NCBI GenBank assembly: GCA_902786265.1
Contig: CADACE010000037.1
Coordinates: forward strand, 1-64,000
DNA from: an uncultured Chloroflexota bacterium
Lineage (GTDB): Bacteria > Chloroflexota > Anaerolineae > Anaerolineales > Anaerolineaceae
Direction of reading: 5' to 3'
DNA length: 64,000 bases
Made by a program: the position numbers and the translations under genes. The notes beneath the pieces were generated by a model. The model saw only the letters and a list, made by a program, of their open reading frames with translations. It searched no databases and had not been told where the DNA came from. Positions 16,972-25,871 of this stretch are shown one piece after another. Each line of letters begins with the position of its first letter. Within the stretch, counting starts at the first letter, position 1.

Positions 16972-17887
16972 TGAGGTCAAAAGCTGGTTGGAAGTAAGTT
17001 TGACGGTGGACGCGGAAATCGCGGAAGCCGCTTCTGAAGTACTTTCCCGCTATGCGGAAAACGGTGTGGTTGTCGAGCGCGGAATGGATTATAACGACGC
17101 GGAAGATATCGGTACGCCTTTCGGTCCCTGTCATGTTTACGGCTATCTGCCGATGGATGATGAAGTTGAGGAAAAGAAGGCCCAGATCAGTCAGGCACTC
17201 TGGCACTTGGGATTTATCAGCGAGATCCCGGAACCGGAATTCAAGGTCATCGAAGACCAGGACTGGATGTCCGCCTGGAAGAAATTCTACCGCCCGATCC
17301 TGATTGGGAAGAAGATGCTGATCCTGCCTGCCTGGGTTGAACAGGAAGACCCAGACCGCATCGCGGTGAAAATTGACCCGTCTATGGCATTCGGGACCGG
17401 TACCCATCCGACCACGCAGCTGTGTCTTGCTTTGGCAGAGGAATATGTGCAGCCCGGAATCGACGTGATCGATGTGGGCTGCGGCTCCGGTATTCTTTCG
17501 ATCGGTTCCGTTCTGCTTGGGGCGAAACATGCCCTGGGTGTGGATATCGATCCGGAATCCATGAAGAACAGCATGGAAAACGCCAGACGGAATGATGTGC
17601 TGGATAAATGCGAGTTTTATCAGGGTTCGGTTGCCGAAATTCTGAAGGATGAATGCAGTATTAACCATGCTCCGCTGGTGCTGGCGAACATTCTTGCGCC
17701 GATCCTGCTGATGCTTTTTGATGTGGGAATGGCTGACCTTGTAGATCCCGGCGGCATCATCTGCCTTTCCGGTATCCTGGAAGATCAGGAAGATAAGGTA
17801 CGGAAGATGGCTGAATCAAAGGGTCTGACCTTTATCAAACGCATGCAGGTCAAAGACTGGGTCGCGATGTCTTTCCGCAAAGAATAA
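16961..17887 (+). CDS. prmA: Ribosomal protein L11 methyltransferase PrmA
   Basis: 308 residues from a GTG start inside the end of dnaJ, with GAGGTGA upstream. The N-terminal half is the L11-binding domain (WLEVSLTVDAEIAEAASEVL; DQDWMSAWKKFYRPI). The SAM-binding domain has AFGTGTHPTTQLCL, VIDVGCGSGILSIGSVLLGA and ALGVDIDPESM, and the catalytic-region motif LANILAPILL. PrmA trimethylates L11 of the 50S subunit. A position after dnaJ is common in bacteria. Translationally coupled to dnaJ by overlap. Confidence 0.95.
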   Translation: MENNEVKSWLEVSLTVDAEIAEAASEVLSRYAENGVVVERGMDYNDAEDIGTPFGPCHVYGYLPMDDEVEEKKAQISQALWHLGFISEIPEPEFKVIEDQDWMSAWKKFYRPILIGKKMLILPAWVEQEDPDRIAVKIDPSMAFGTGTHPTTQLCLALAEEYVQPGIDVIDVGCGSGILSIGSVLLGAKHALGVDIDPESMKNSMENARRNDVLDKCEFYQGSVAEILKDECSINHAPLVLANILAPILLMLFDVGMADLVDPGGIICLSGILEDQEDKVRKMAESKGLTFIKRMQVKDWVAMSFRKE

Positions 17888-17906
17888 GATACAGAAAATG
17901 AGATAA

Positions 17907-17939
17907 AAAATGGGGCTCCCGGTTTTGGAGCCCCATTTT
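17907..17939. terminator. Bidirectional terminator between prmA and nagB
   Basis: AAAATGGGGCTCC (17907-17919), seven-base loop, GGAGCCCCATTTT (17927-17939). The A run on one side and T run on the other let it end transcription from both convergent genes. Confidence 0.9.
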
Positions 17940-17953
17940 CGGTTTGTTTGATC

Positions 17954-18742
17954 TCAGAGGCGTTCTGCCCGTTCGATGTCGAGGAAATATTTATAGGTAT
18001 CCACGGTGAGTTCGCCGCAGGCAGCTTCATCACAGGCGATGATGGCGCCGTTGTGGAGCTGGAGTGCGCTGCAGGTCCATTTCTGGCTCACGCTGCCTTC
18101 AACGGTTGCCGCAAGAGCGCGGGCTTTGTTGTGACCGGAGATCAGCACGAGGACTTCTTTGGAATCCGTGACGGTGCCGATGCCGACGGAAAGTGCCTGC
18201 GCGGGCACTTTTTCAGGGTCGTTCCCGAAAAAGCGGGCATTGACGATGCGGGTGTCGGTGGTCAGAGTGCGGACACCGGTGCGGGAGGAAAGGGATGTGA
18301 AAGGTTCGTTGAAGGCCAGATGACCGTCAACGCCGATCCCGCCCATGAAGAGATCGATCCCGCCATAGGAGGCGATTTTTTCTTCATATCTGGCACATTC
18401 CCCTTCCGGGTCATCCGTCATCCCGTTGAGGATGTTGATATTTTCCGCGGGAATTTCGATGTGGTCGAAAAGGTTTTCATGCATGAAATACCAGTAACTC
18501 TGATCATTGTCTCTCGGCAGTCCGAGGTATTCATCCATGTTGAAGGTCACGACATTTTGGAAGGAAAGTTCGCCGCTTTTGTTCATGCGGATCAGTTCCT
18601 TGTAAACGCCGATCGGTGATGACCCGGTAGGCAGCCCAAGAACGAACGGGCGGTCTTCCTTGTGAGCGCGGATTTTTTCAGCAATATAATTTGCAGCCCA
18701 GCGGCTCATTTTTTCGTAGTTATCCTGAATAACAACTCTCAT
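17954..18742 (-). CDS. nagB: Glucosamine-6-phosphate deaminase
   Basis: The 262-residue enzyme has the NagB blocks LGLPTGSSPIGVYKELI, VTFNMDEYLGLPRDNDQSY and GGIGVDGHLAFNEP (with the catalytic Asp and His). It converts glucosamine-6-phosphate to fructose-6-phosphate and ammonia. It lies 34 bases downstream of glmM on the same strand, so the two probably share a transcript: GlmM draws glucosamine-6-phosphate to the wall, NagB back to glycolysis. The gap holds a short heptamer array. Length and motifs are normal. Confidence 0.96.
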   Translation of the reverse strand: MRVVIQDNYEKMSRWAANYIAEKIRAHKEDRPFVLGLPTGSSPIGVYKELIRMNKSGELSFQNVVTFNMDEYLGLPRDNDQSYWYFMHENLFDHIEIPAENINILNGMTDDPEGECARYEEKIASYGGIDLFMGGIGVDGHLAFNEPFTSLSSRTGVRTLTTDTRIVNARFFGNDPEKVPAQALSVGIGTVTDSKEVLVLISGHNKARALAATVEGSVSQKWTCSALQLHNGAIIACDEAACGELTVDTYKYFLDIERAERL

Positions 18743-18755
18743 TTTTGCTCCTAAA

Positions 18756-18776
18756 TTCTTACTTCTGACTTCACCC
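18756..18776. repeat. Heptamer repeat between glmM and nagB
   Basis: Three units TTCTTAC, TTCTGAC and TTCACCC with period seven fill most of the 34-base gap between the two genes. On the minus strand they read GTGAA/GTCAGAA-like, close to the array at 808-842. Confidence 0.6.
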
Positions 18777-20123
18777 TCAGATCAGGTGCCCTTTGTCCCG
18801 GATGACATCGATCACGCCGTCGACATACTTTTCACAGGTTTCATTTGAAGTAGCCTCAACCATGACACGGATCACCGGTTCGGTACCGGATTCGCGGACA
18901 AGGATGCGGCCATCTTCGCCCAGCGCTTCCGCTGCAGCCTGAACAGCTGCCAGAACATCCGGATCGTTCTGGGCGTCCGGTTTGCTCTTGACGCGCACGT
19001 TTTTCAAAACCTGCGGGTAAAACTTGACCGGGGCAGCCAGTTCGCTCATGGGTTTATGCTTTGCCAGCATGACTTCCATCAGTTTCAGACTGGTGAGGAT
19101 GCCGTCACCGGTAGTGGCGTATTTGGAAAAGATGATATGGCCGGACTGCTCTCCGCCGATGCGGTGTCCGTTTTTGACCATATTCTCATAGACATATTTG
19201 TCTCCGACTTTGGTTTTTTCATATTCGATACCGACAGCGTCCAAAGCTTTATAAAGTCCGAAATTGGACATAACTGTGGTGACAACTTTGTTGTTTATGA
19301 GCTTGCCGCGTTCTTTCATGTACAGACCATAGATATACAGAATATGGTCGCCGGTGACGACATTTCCCTTTTCGTCGACACACAGACAGCGGTCCGCGTC
19401 GCCATCGTAAGCAAAGCCAATGTTCAGCCCGTTTTCGACAACAAATTTCTGAAGATGCTCAATGTGGGTGGAACCGCAGTCCCGGTTGATGTTCAGACCG
19501 TCAGGTTCCGCGTTGATGACATAAGTCTTGGCTCCGATCGCGTCGAAGACACTCTTGGCAATGGCCCAGGCGGACCCGTTGGCGGCATCGATGCCGACCT
19601 TCACGTTCTTGAAGCTGTATTTTGAGAGACCGATCAGGTAACCGATGTAGCGGTTGCGGCCCGAGACATAGTCTACCGTGCGGCCGATCTCATCCCGCTC
19701 AGCAAGGGGAATTTCGATCTTGCCGTCTATGTATTCTTCAATCTGGTTCAGCGTCTCATCATCCATTTTTTCGCCGTTGCTGTTGACGACCTTGATCCCG
19801 TTATCGTAATAGGGATTGTGTGACGCGGAAATCATGATCCCGCAGTCAAAGTCATCGGTCCTGGCGATATAAGAGACGGAAGGAGTGGTTGTTACATGCA
19901 TGATATATGCATCAGCCCCGGATGCTGTCAGCCCGGTGCAGAGTGCGTATTCGAACATATAGCTGGAGCGGCGGGTATCTTTGCCGATCACAACTTTAGC
20001 TTTTTTGTTGAGGCGTTTCCCGTAATACCAGCCGAGAAAACGGCCAATTTGAACCGCGTGTTCAAAGGTCAGTTCTTTGTTTGCCTCACCGCGGAAACCG
20101 TCTGTTCCGAAATATTTTCCCAT
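18777..20123 (-). CDS. glmM: Phosphoglucosamine mutase
   Basis: 448 residues with KYFGTDGFRGEAN at the start, the phosphoserine loop MISASHNPYYDNGIK, the metal site FAYDGDADRCLCVD, GGEQSGHIIF, and the phosphate-binding RESGTEPVIRVMVE near the end. GlmM interconverts glucosamine-6-phosphate and glucosamine-1-phosphate on the way to UDP-GlcNAc and peptidoglycan. First gene of a glmM-nagB pair on the minus strand. All catalytic blocks are present. Confidence 0.97.
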   Translation of the reverse strand: MGKYFGTDGFRGEANKELTFEHAVQIGRFLGWYYGKRLNKKAKVVIGKDTRRSSYMFEYALCTGLTASGADAYIMHVTTTPSVSYIARTDDFDCGIMISASHNPYYDNGIKVVNSNGEKMDDETLNQIEEYIDGKIEIPLAERDEIGRTVDYVSGRNRYIGYLIGLSKYSFKNVKVGIDAANGSAWAIAKSVFDAIGAKTYVINAEPDGLNINRDCGSTHIEHLQKFVVENGLNIGFAYDGDADRCLCVDEKGNVVTGDHILYIYGLYMKERGKLINNKVVTTVMSNFGLYKALDAVGIEYEKTKVGDKYVYENMVKNGHRIGGEQSGHIIFSKYATTGDGILTSLKLMEVMLAKHKPMSELAAPVKFYPQVLKNVRVKSKPDAQNDPDVLAAVQAAAEALGEDGRILVRESGTEPVIRVMVEATSNETCEKYVDGVIDVIRDKGHLI

Positions 20124-20206
20124 ATTATGGATTCCTTAATATGATAAATAAGATATAAAGTTTGCACTAATTATATCTTATTTTGTAAAGGGTATATGAC
20201 AAAGAG

Positions 20207-20241
20207 AAAAAAAGAGCGGCCCTTTTTCCGGAGCCGCTCTT
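20207..20241 (-). terminator. Terminator of the aquaporin gene
   Basis: On the minus strand AAGAGCGGC, a 12-base loop and GCCGCTCTT are followed by a T run (A run at 20207-20213 on the plus strand). It lies just after the aquaporin stop. Confidence 0.9.
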
Positions 20242-20258
20242 CAAATCATTTGCCGACC

Positions 20259-20912
20259 TTATTTTTCCGGATCAAGGAACCGGTAGCAGAAAGCAGCCAG
20301 AACACCGCCGATGAGCGGTGCAACGATGAACACCCATACGCATTTCAGCGCGTCACCGCCCATAAAGAGCGCCGGACCGAAGGAACGGGCAGGGTTCACG
20401 GAAGTGCCGGTGAAGAAAATGCCCAGCAGGTGGACAAGGGTCAGGGACAGACCGATCACCAGACCGGCGACCTTGCTGAATTCCTTTTTGGATGTCACGC
20501 CCAGAATGGCCAGGACAAAGACGAAAGTGAGGATGACCTCAATGATCAGGGATTTCATGATGCTGCCATCATAGAGGCCATTAGTGCCGAGACCGTACTG
20601 TTTTCCGGTAACAGCTGCCAGGCAGGCTGCGCCAAGGATGCCGCCGACGAATTGTGCGGCAACGTATCCGATGAAATCACTGACGCTCATTTTGCCGCTG
20701 CAGAGCATGGCAATAGAGACTGCCGGGTTGATGTGGCATCCGGAAACATTGCCGATAGAATATGCCATTGCTACGATTACCAGACCAAATGCCAGAGCGG
20801 TGATCAGATATGCAGCATTTCCCTCAGCTGTACATCCGGTAACTGCCGCGGTACCGCAGGCAAAGAACACAAGGACAAAAGTCCCCAGACATTCAGCAAT
20901 ATATTTTTTCAT
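20259..20912 (-). CDS. aqpZ: Aquaporin (MIP family, AqpZ-like)
   Basis: 217 residues when started at ATG 20912-20910, which has GGAGG eight bases upstream; an ATG 15 bases further up would place the ribosome-binding site inside the gene. Six membrane segments and the two half-helix NPA boxes (CHINPAVSIAM and GTSVNPARSFGPAL) define a MIP channel. The NPA/NPAR pattern with small residues suggests a water-selective AqpZ type, though glycerol cannot be excluded. Single gene with its own terminator. Confidence 0.93.
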   Translation of the reverse strand: MKKYIAECLGTFVLVFFACGTAAVTGCTAEGNAAYLITALAFGLVIVAMAYSIGNVSGCHINPAVSIAMLCSGKMSVSDFIGYVAAQFVGGILGAACLAAVTGKQYGLGTNGLYDGSIMKSLIIEVILTFVFVLAILGVTSKKEFSKVAGLVIGLSLTLVHLLGIFFTGTSVNPARSFGPALFMGGDALKCVWVFIVAPLIGGVLAAFCYRFLDPEK

Positions 20913-20929
20913 AATAAAAACCTCCAAAA

Positions 20930-20959
20930 TTATAATTCATGGAAACGTAGAGTTTCCAT
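20930..20959 (-). promoter_or_regulatory. Promoter box and palindromic operator of the aquaporin gene
   Basis: On the minus strand a TATAAT (20935-20930) lies before the ribosome-binding site. Just upstream ATGGAAAC-GTAGA-GTTTCCAT (20939-20959) is an exact 8-bp inverted repeat covering the spacer region, suited to bind a repressor. Confidence 0.55.
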
Positions 20960-21009
20960 ATATTATCAGTGTCCGCGAATTATATCACTATTTCTTCAGG
21001 CAGCTATTC

Positions 21010-21486
21010 TTACTCAATAATATCCGCGTATTTGACAGGGATGACCTTTTCCAGGTCAGCCGGAGCTGTTTCGACCTGACAGCCGATGTGACCGCCGCTG
21101 AAAAGAATTGCCGGACAATCCAGCGCGCTGATATCGACTACAGTCGGAAAGAACTTTTTCATACCGATCGGAGAACATCCGCCGTGAATATATCCTGTCA
21201 GTCCCAGGAGCTCTTTGGATTTGATCATTTCGATATTTTTTTCATCGACTGATTCCGCGGCTTTTTTCAGGTCAAGCTCAAAGCAGACGGGGATGACAAA
21301 GACATAATGCTGCCCGCTTTTTCCGACAGTGACCAGTGTCTTAAAAACCGTCAGAGGATCTTTTCCCAGCAATTCGGCGACTTCCATACCACTGATGGCA
21401 GTGATCCCATCTCCATAGGTATAGGATTCGCAGGCGATTTTGTGCTGTTCCAGAATCCTCATGACGTTTGTTTTAACGGTTTTCAT
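21010..21486 (-). CDS. ybaK: YbaK/EbsC-type aminoacyl-tRNA deacylase
   Basis: 158 residues of the YbaK/ProX fold: KTNVMRILEQHKIACE at the start, VFKTLVTVGKSGQHYVFVIP, then GYIHGGCSPIGMKKFFPT, the latter characteristic of YbaK (Cys-tRNA-Pro deacylase). It clears mischarged tRNA. The ATG overlaps the stop of the upstream DUF3048 gene by four bases, so the two are co-translated, with no functional link known. Confidence 0.92.
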   Translation of the reverse strand: MKTVKTNVMRILEQHKIACESYTYGDGITAISGMEVAELLGKDPLTVFKTLVTVGKSGQHYVFVIPVCFELDLKKAAESVDEKNIEMIKSKELLGLTGYIHGGCSPIGMKKFFPTVVDISALDCPAILFSGGHIGCQVETAPADLEKVIPVKYADIIE

Positions 21487-22697
21487 TCGTCCTTAAAGTA
21501 GTACGGCAGGTAGGGTTCGTTCAGCTGCCACTCAATGTTTTTCAGTTCTTCAACTTCTCTCTGCATATCTTCAACCGTACCCGGTTTGAAGGAAATGTAG
21601 GGCATTTTCCAATGACCGCTGCCCGGAGTAATTTCTTTGCCGAGTTCGGCTTCTACTTCATAATACGGATTCCCCGGCATTACGATGTGGACCCAGGTCT
21701 TTCCGGGCTTCAGACGGAAATAATTTCCTTCATTGTCAAGAAAACGGATCGGGCGCATCCGCTGGGAATCCCGTTCAAATTTTTCGCTTAATGTTGTCCA
21801 TGTCGCATGGTAAAGCTTTCCGTCCCGGAAAATCAGCGCCGGCTCATTCGAGATATAATTGAGTTTCACGGTAAAAAGACCGTTCGCGATACTTTGATAA
21901 GGCGCCCACTCATGCGGAGCCATCAGGATGATGAGGTTTTCTACCCCAATCTGTTCGCTGTTGGATGAGTCTACATCTGCTTCCAGGGAAAGCGGGTCTT
22001 CCACGGAATTCTGCATGCGGTAATATTTTCCGTCGGCTTCATCATAACGCCACAGGATCTGATTGGTTGAGGCATAGCGGAAGAACAGGGAATCTGCCCG
22101 TCTTCCTCCTTCCGGAGGTTCTTCGGAGAAATTCAAAGTAAGGTTATTGGGATCTGCCGGAGTGACGAGTTTTGACCATTTGTTCAGGATCCTTTGATAA
22201 TTTTCAAGCGGCAGTTCCGGATAAAGCTGATTTCCGTTTACACCATACCATAATTCAAGGCTGAGAATTCCCGATTGAAGAACGGATTTTGAAGTTCCGC
22301 CCGCGATGATGATGCCGCCGTATTGTTTGCGCAGTTCTTCCAGCCCGTAAATTGCCGAAGAAATTCGGGAAACAGAAGCAATCGGCATTTCTCCGTAATA
22401 CATCAGCATCGGACGGGATTCTTCATCGCCGACATACATTTCAAAGACCCATTGCGCCTGGCTGTGTCCGGAGGATGGCCGATATACGGAAGGGTATCGT
22501 GCCAGCGGAACAAAAACCGGCGGCATGGTAAGAAGGTCCGGGTTGGAAACCGGTGTCCCGGTCATCGGGTTGAGAACCGTCTCATGGCTTGAGTTGCTGA
22601 TGGTGGGACCGGGTTCTTCCGCGTTTTGGAAGGCTGAAAGGCTGAACACCATCATCAGCAGAATGGTGATCAGCATGATTTTGCGAAATGTTTTCAT
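21483..22697 (-). CDS. DUF3048 (YerB-like) secreted or membrane-anchored protein
   Basis: 404 residues with an N-terminal hydrophobic signal (about residues 5-25, KIMLITILLMMVFSLSAFQ), then a DUF3048 region (ARYPSVYRPSSGHSQAQWVFEMYV; DSLFFRYASTNQILWRYDEADGKYYR; NLIILM). No lipobox cysteine is visible, so it may be released or held by an uncleaved signal. A second DUF3048 segment (TWTTLSEKFERDSQRMRPIRF; WVHIVMP) completes the family pattern. The biochemical role is not known. RBS GGAG lies upstream and ybaK follows with a four-base overlap. Confidence 0.8.
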   Translation of the reverse strand: MKTFRKIMLITILLMMVFSLSAFQNAEEPGPTISNSSHETVLNPMTGTPVSNPDLLTMPPVFVPLARYPSVYRPSSGHSQAQWVFEMYVGDEESRPMLMYYGEMPIASVSRISSAIYGLEELRKQYGGIIIAGGTSKSVLQSGILSLELWYGVNGNQLYPELPLENYQRILNKWSKLVTPADPNNLTLNFSEEPPEGGRRADSLFFRYASTNQILWRYDEADGKYYRMQNSVEDPLSLEADVDSSNSEQIGVENLIILMAPHEWAPYQSIANGLFTVKLNYISNEPALIFRDGKLYHATWTTLSEKFERDSQRMRPIRFLDNEGNYFRLKPGKTWVHIVMPGNPYYEVEAELGKEITPGSGHWKMPYISFKPGTVEDMQREVEELKNIEWQLNEPYLPYYFKDE

Positions 22698-22985
22698 TGT
22701 TTTCTCTCCTCATCCTCGAAAAATTTCGTAACCATTATTTTTCATGAAAAGACTGATTTATTGGCAGAAAGGGATAATTTCTGCCATTCCCGTGTTGGCA
22801 CAGGGAAGCGGATCAATTCTTTCATAATACTATTTTACACAAAAAAATCTGCTTGTCAGTTACTTTGTTGTTTCTTGTTCATCCGGGATGATTCCTTAAT
22901 CTTTTATAAAAAGTCATAAAGCCTGACAAAAATCTAATATAATTAGAATTAGTGCTGAAATGTTTTCAGCCGGAAAGGGTCGAAA

Positions 22986-23801
22986 ATGGCAAATAATTTA
23001 GATATCAATAATAACCTTACGATTCGTGACATAATGGATGTCACGCCTTCACAGCGAATTGCCATGCTGATCGACGGTGATAACGCGCAGCCATCCATGA
23101 TTGAAAAGATGCTTGCGGAGACAACAAAATACGGGTTGATAACGATCCGGCGGATTTATGGTGACTGGACTGCTTCCAACATGGGAGGCTGGAAAGAGGT
23201 TTTGCAAACGCATGCAATTCAGCCGATCCAGCAGTTTCGGTACACAGTCGGGAAAAATGCTACTGACAGCGCAATGATAATTGACGCGATGGATCTGTTT
23301 TATTCCGGGTCAGTGGACGGTTTTTGCCTTGTTTCCAGTGACAGTGATTACACCAGATTGGCAACGCGGATTCGTGAGAACGGTATTTTTGTGATGGGGA
23401 TCGGGAAAAAACAGACGCCCCGCGCGTTTGTGAATGCCTGCGATTTGTTTGTATATACGGAGAACCTGGGACCGGTTGAACCGGCAAAGGCCGAATCTGC
23501 AAAAACTGCTACGAGAAAAAAGCGGACAAAAAAGAACAGCGAAGAAAAAGATAATAACCCGCAGAACAATCCGATCCCGCTGCTGAAAAAAGCTTTCGAT
23601 CTTGCGGCGCAGGACAGCGGATGGGCCTTTTTGGGGTCTCTCGGTCACCATATCCGGCAGCTGGATCCGGGTTTTGATTCCCGTACCTTTGGCTTCCGTC
23701 AGCTTTCACTGTTGATCCAGGCATATCCTGATGAATTTGAGACCAAAGAAGTCAAGGGTTCTGATGGTACGTCCGTGATTTATGCACGTTTAAAGAGTTG
23801 A
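22986..23801 (+). CDS. NYN-domain ribonuclease-like protein with OST-HTH/LOTUS domain
   Basis: 271 residues. The N-terminal NYN domain (about 18-155) has the acidic positions of the PIN-like nuclease fold: IAMLIDGDNAQPS, NATDSAMIIDAMDLFYSG and FCLVSSDSDYTRLATRIRE. A Lys-rich linker (TRKKRTKKNSEEK) leads to a C-terminal OST-HTH/LOTUS domain (about 195-270; LLKKAFDLA...SRTFGFRQLSLLIQAYP...VIYARLK). This domain pair is known in limkain-b1-like RNA-binding proteins and bacterial relatives; RNA cleavage is likely but not proven. GGAAAGGG precedes the ATG. It overlaps the next gene. Confidence 0.88.
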   Translation: MANNLDINNNLTIRDIMDVTPSQRIAMLIDGDNAQPSMIEKMLAETTKYGLITIRRIYGDWTASNMGGWKEVLQTHAIQPIQQFRYTVGKNATDSAMIIDAMDLFYSGSVDGFCLVSSDSDYTRLATRIRENGIFVMGIGKKQTPRAFVNACDLFVYTENLGPVEPAKAESAKTATRKKRTKKNSEEKDNNPQNNPIPLLKKAFDLAAQDSGWAFLGSLGHHIRQLDPGFDSRTFGFRQLSLLIQAYPDEFETKEVKGSDGTSVIYARLKS

Positions 23802-24358
23802 GTGATTTTATGAATTTTCGGGAACAGGCTGTTGAATTAGTAAAAAGCGTTGACAGAAAGAAAATCGGAATAACCTTTCTGCAAAAGGCAAAATTATTTG
23901 CCTGGGAAACAGGCTTGGGGCCGGTGATGAACGCTCTTCCTGATGCTTTTGGTCAGCAGGCTGTTCTCAGTTTCCCGGGACAAAGGGTAAAGTATCCTTT
24001 TCCCTGCTGTGAACATAACGGCAGGGTTTTTCTTGCGTTGACACCGCTTGAACTGAACAGCGTGCGGGACAAGCTGCTTCATAATCCGAGTGTGGAATTG
24101 TGGCTGAAAAGCGGCTGGTTCGCAGGTACAGCCCGCCTGATGTCGGCAGATGAACAGGATGAAATCATGCGGGTCATCTCAGATGACCGCTTCTATGGGA
24201 AGATCCGTAAGGATTTTGGCGGAACCTCTTTAAAGGATCACAGCCTTCTGGAGGTTGTGAGGAATGCACCCTGCACCGGGAAAAACGGTCCGGGCAGTAA
24301 AGCCTGGCTTTGGTCCCTGGCCGCTGTGTTGTTACTATTCTCAAAGAAAAAGAAATAG
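23798..24358 (+). CDS. Small protein, possibly of the deazaflavin/FMN nitroreductase fold
   Basis: 186 residues from TTG 23798, or 182 from ATG 23810; the TTG overlaps the NYN stop by four bases, which favours coupling. The middle (PFPCCEHNGRVFLALTPLELN; NPSVELWLKSGWFAGTARLM) resembles the split-barrel DUF385/F420-dependent nitroreductase-type proteins, but I cannot confirm a cofactor site. The C-terminus has a short hydrophobic stretch followed by KKKK, so it may be tail-anchored or carry an LPXTG-like end without the motif. Weakly assigned. Confidence 0.55.
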   Translation: MSDFMNFREQAVELVKSVDRKKIGITFLQKAKLFAWETGLGPVMNALPDAFGQQAVLSFPGQRVKYPFPCCEHNGRVFLALTPLELNSVRDKLLHNPSVELWLKSGWFAGTARLMSADEQDEIMRVISDDRFYGKIRKDFGGTSLKDHSLLEVVRNAPCTGKNGPGSKAWLWSLAAVLLLFSKKKK

Positions 24359-24431
24359 AATTGACTTGCCGGAAAAATCAAATAAAAAATTTTCCCGGCA
24401 GCTGTGTATTATGATAACAGGCTATTAAATT

Positions 24432-25736
24432 ATGTACAATCAATATCAACCATACTATGAGGTCCGGCAGGATAAGCCGAACAGAAATAAAAATAACGGA
24501 CCATCCTGGGGTACTGTGCTCCTGATTGCTCTGATAGCTGCGATTCTGGGTGGGTTTATCGGCGGTGCTGTTGGCGGAAATCAGGATATGCATTTTCTGA
24601 ATCTCCCGTTTATCAATAATGAGAAATCCGTTGAAACACCGCAAAACACTGTCGATGTGTCGGAAATAAATGCTCTTCAGAATCAGGTCAGAGATTTGCA
24701 GATCAAAGTTGATGAGCTTGGTACAGTCCCGACAACAGGTCATCTGGAAGCTGATACGGTGGAAGTTTCAAGCCAGATCACGCGGGTCGTTGAGGAAGTC
24801 GCGCCAGCGGTTGTGACGATCACCGCGGTAATTCCGGGGACAATGACGTATTTCGGACGTACTTCGGATTCTACGTCCATGGGTTCCGGGGTGATCATCA
24901 GTGAAGATGGTTATATTCTGACCAACAATCACGTTATCAGTGAAGGACGGGAATATTACGCCGAACTCGCAAACGGAACAGTGCTGCAGGCGCAATTGAT
25001 CAGCGCGGATTCGTTTTCAGACCTGGCGGTCCTGAAAGTTGAAGGAACTGTGCCTGCTGTCGCGAAATTGGGAAATTCAGATTTGCTGAAACCGGGCGAA
25101 ACAGCTATTGCGATCGGTTCCCCTCTCGGGAATTTCAAAAATACAGTAACTGTCGGTGTTATCAGCGCTACAGGGCGTTTTCTGGAATCTTCAAACGGCT
25201 ACCAGATGGAAAACCTGATCCAGACGGATACGGCGATTAATCAGGGTAATTCCGGCGGTCCGCTGGTCAATCTCGCCGGTGAAGTGATCGGAATCAATGT
25301 TATGATCGTCCGCGGGTCAAGCTATTCCAGTGCGACTGCTGAAGGTCTCGGGTTTGCGATCCCGTCGAATACCGCCAAACTGATCAGTGATCAGATCATT
25401 CAAAACGGTGCTTTCAGCCGTCCTGTTCTTGGCATCCGCTGGACGGAAATTACTGCCCGGATGGCAAGAGCTTATCGGCTTCCTACCGATTCCGGTGTTT
25501 ATATTATGGAAATTACCCCCGGCGGTCCGGCTGAAAGGGGCGGCCTGCAGGTGGATGATATCATCATTCGCATAGGCGATTATACGATTGCTGAAAACGG
25601 TTCTTTCTATAATTGTCTGTTCAAATACAGTCCTGGCGATACGGTTGAAATCGAAGTATACCGCGGATCGGTTACCAAAACCTTTGTCGTCACACTCGCG
25701 GGTGATGCGGACAGGGTGAATGTTACCCGATTGTGA
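24432..25736 (+). CDS. htrA: HtrA/DegP-family serine protease with PDZ domain
   Basis: 434 residues: a Tyr/Gln-rich cytoplasmic N-terminus, a membrane segment (about 32-54), a coiled linker, then the trypsin-like domain with catalytic H167 (LTNNHVIS), D197 (FSDLAVLKV) and S274 (INQGNSGGPL). One PDZ domain occupies about residues 325-425 (GVYIMEITPGGPAERGGLQVDD). It degrades or refolds damaged exported proteins at the outer face of the membrane. Single gene, followed by a hairpin. Confidence 0.95.
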   Translation: MYNQYQPYYEVRQDKPNRNKNNGPSWGTVLLIALIAAILGGFIGGAVGGNQDMHFLNLPFINNEKSVETPQNTVDVSEINALQNQVRDLQIKVDELGTVPTTGHLEADTVEVSSQITRVVEEVAPAVVTITAVIPGTMTYFGRTSDSTSMGSGVIISEDGYILTNNHVISEGREYYAELANGTVLQAQLISADSFSDLAVLKVEGTVPAVAKLGNSDLLKPGETAIAIGSPLGNFKNTVTVGVISATGRFLESSNGYQMENLIQTDTAINQGNSGGPLVNLAGEVIGINVMIVRGSSYSSATAEGLGFAIPSNTAKLISDQIIQNGAFSRPVLGIRWTEITARMARAYRLPTDSGVYIMEITPGGPAERGGLQVDDIIIRIGDYTIAENGSFYNCLFKYSPGDTVEIEVYRGSVTKTFVVTLAGDADRVNVTRL

Positions 25737-25753
25737 AAATCCAAAGCTGCTGC

Positions 25754-25784
25754 GGGACTGTCCTTTTTCGGGACGGTCCCGGAA
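25754..25784 (+). terminator. Hairpin after htrA
   Basis: GGGACTGTCC and GGGACGGTCCC flank a TTTTTC loop and pair with one mismatch. There is no T run after the stem, so it may be a weak terminator or another small dispersed hairpin. Confidence 0.45.
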
Positions 25785-25871
25785 AACAGCGCTTTGAATG
25801 GCAGCATTGAATCAATTCATCCCGGGATCCTGATCGGATGACGGGAACAAATGAAGGATGGATAAAGATAA

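Noticed and set aside
20196..21252. Plus-strand frames opposite the aquaporin and ybaK
   Set aside because: Antisense shadows; the minus-strand genes have clear motifs and sites.
25754..25784. A further member of the REP-like family
   Set aside because: The GGGAC(T/G)GTCC stem lacks the GAGTC ends of the other two elements; it is listed only as a hairpin or weak terminator.
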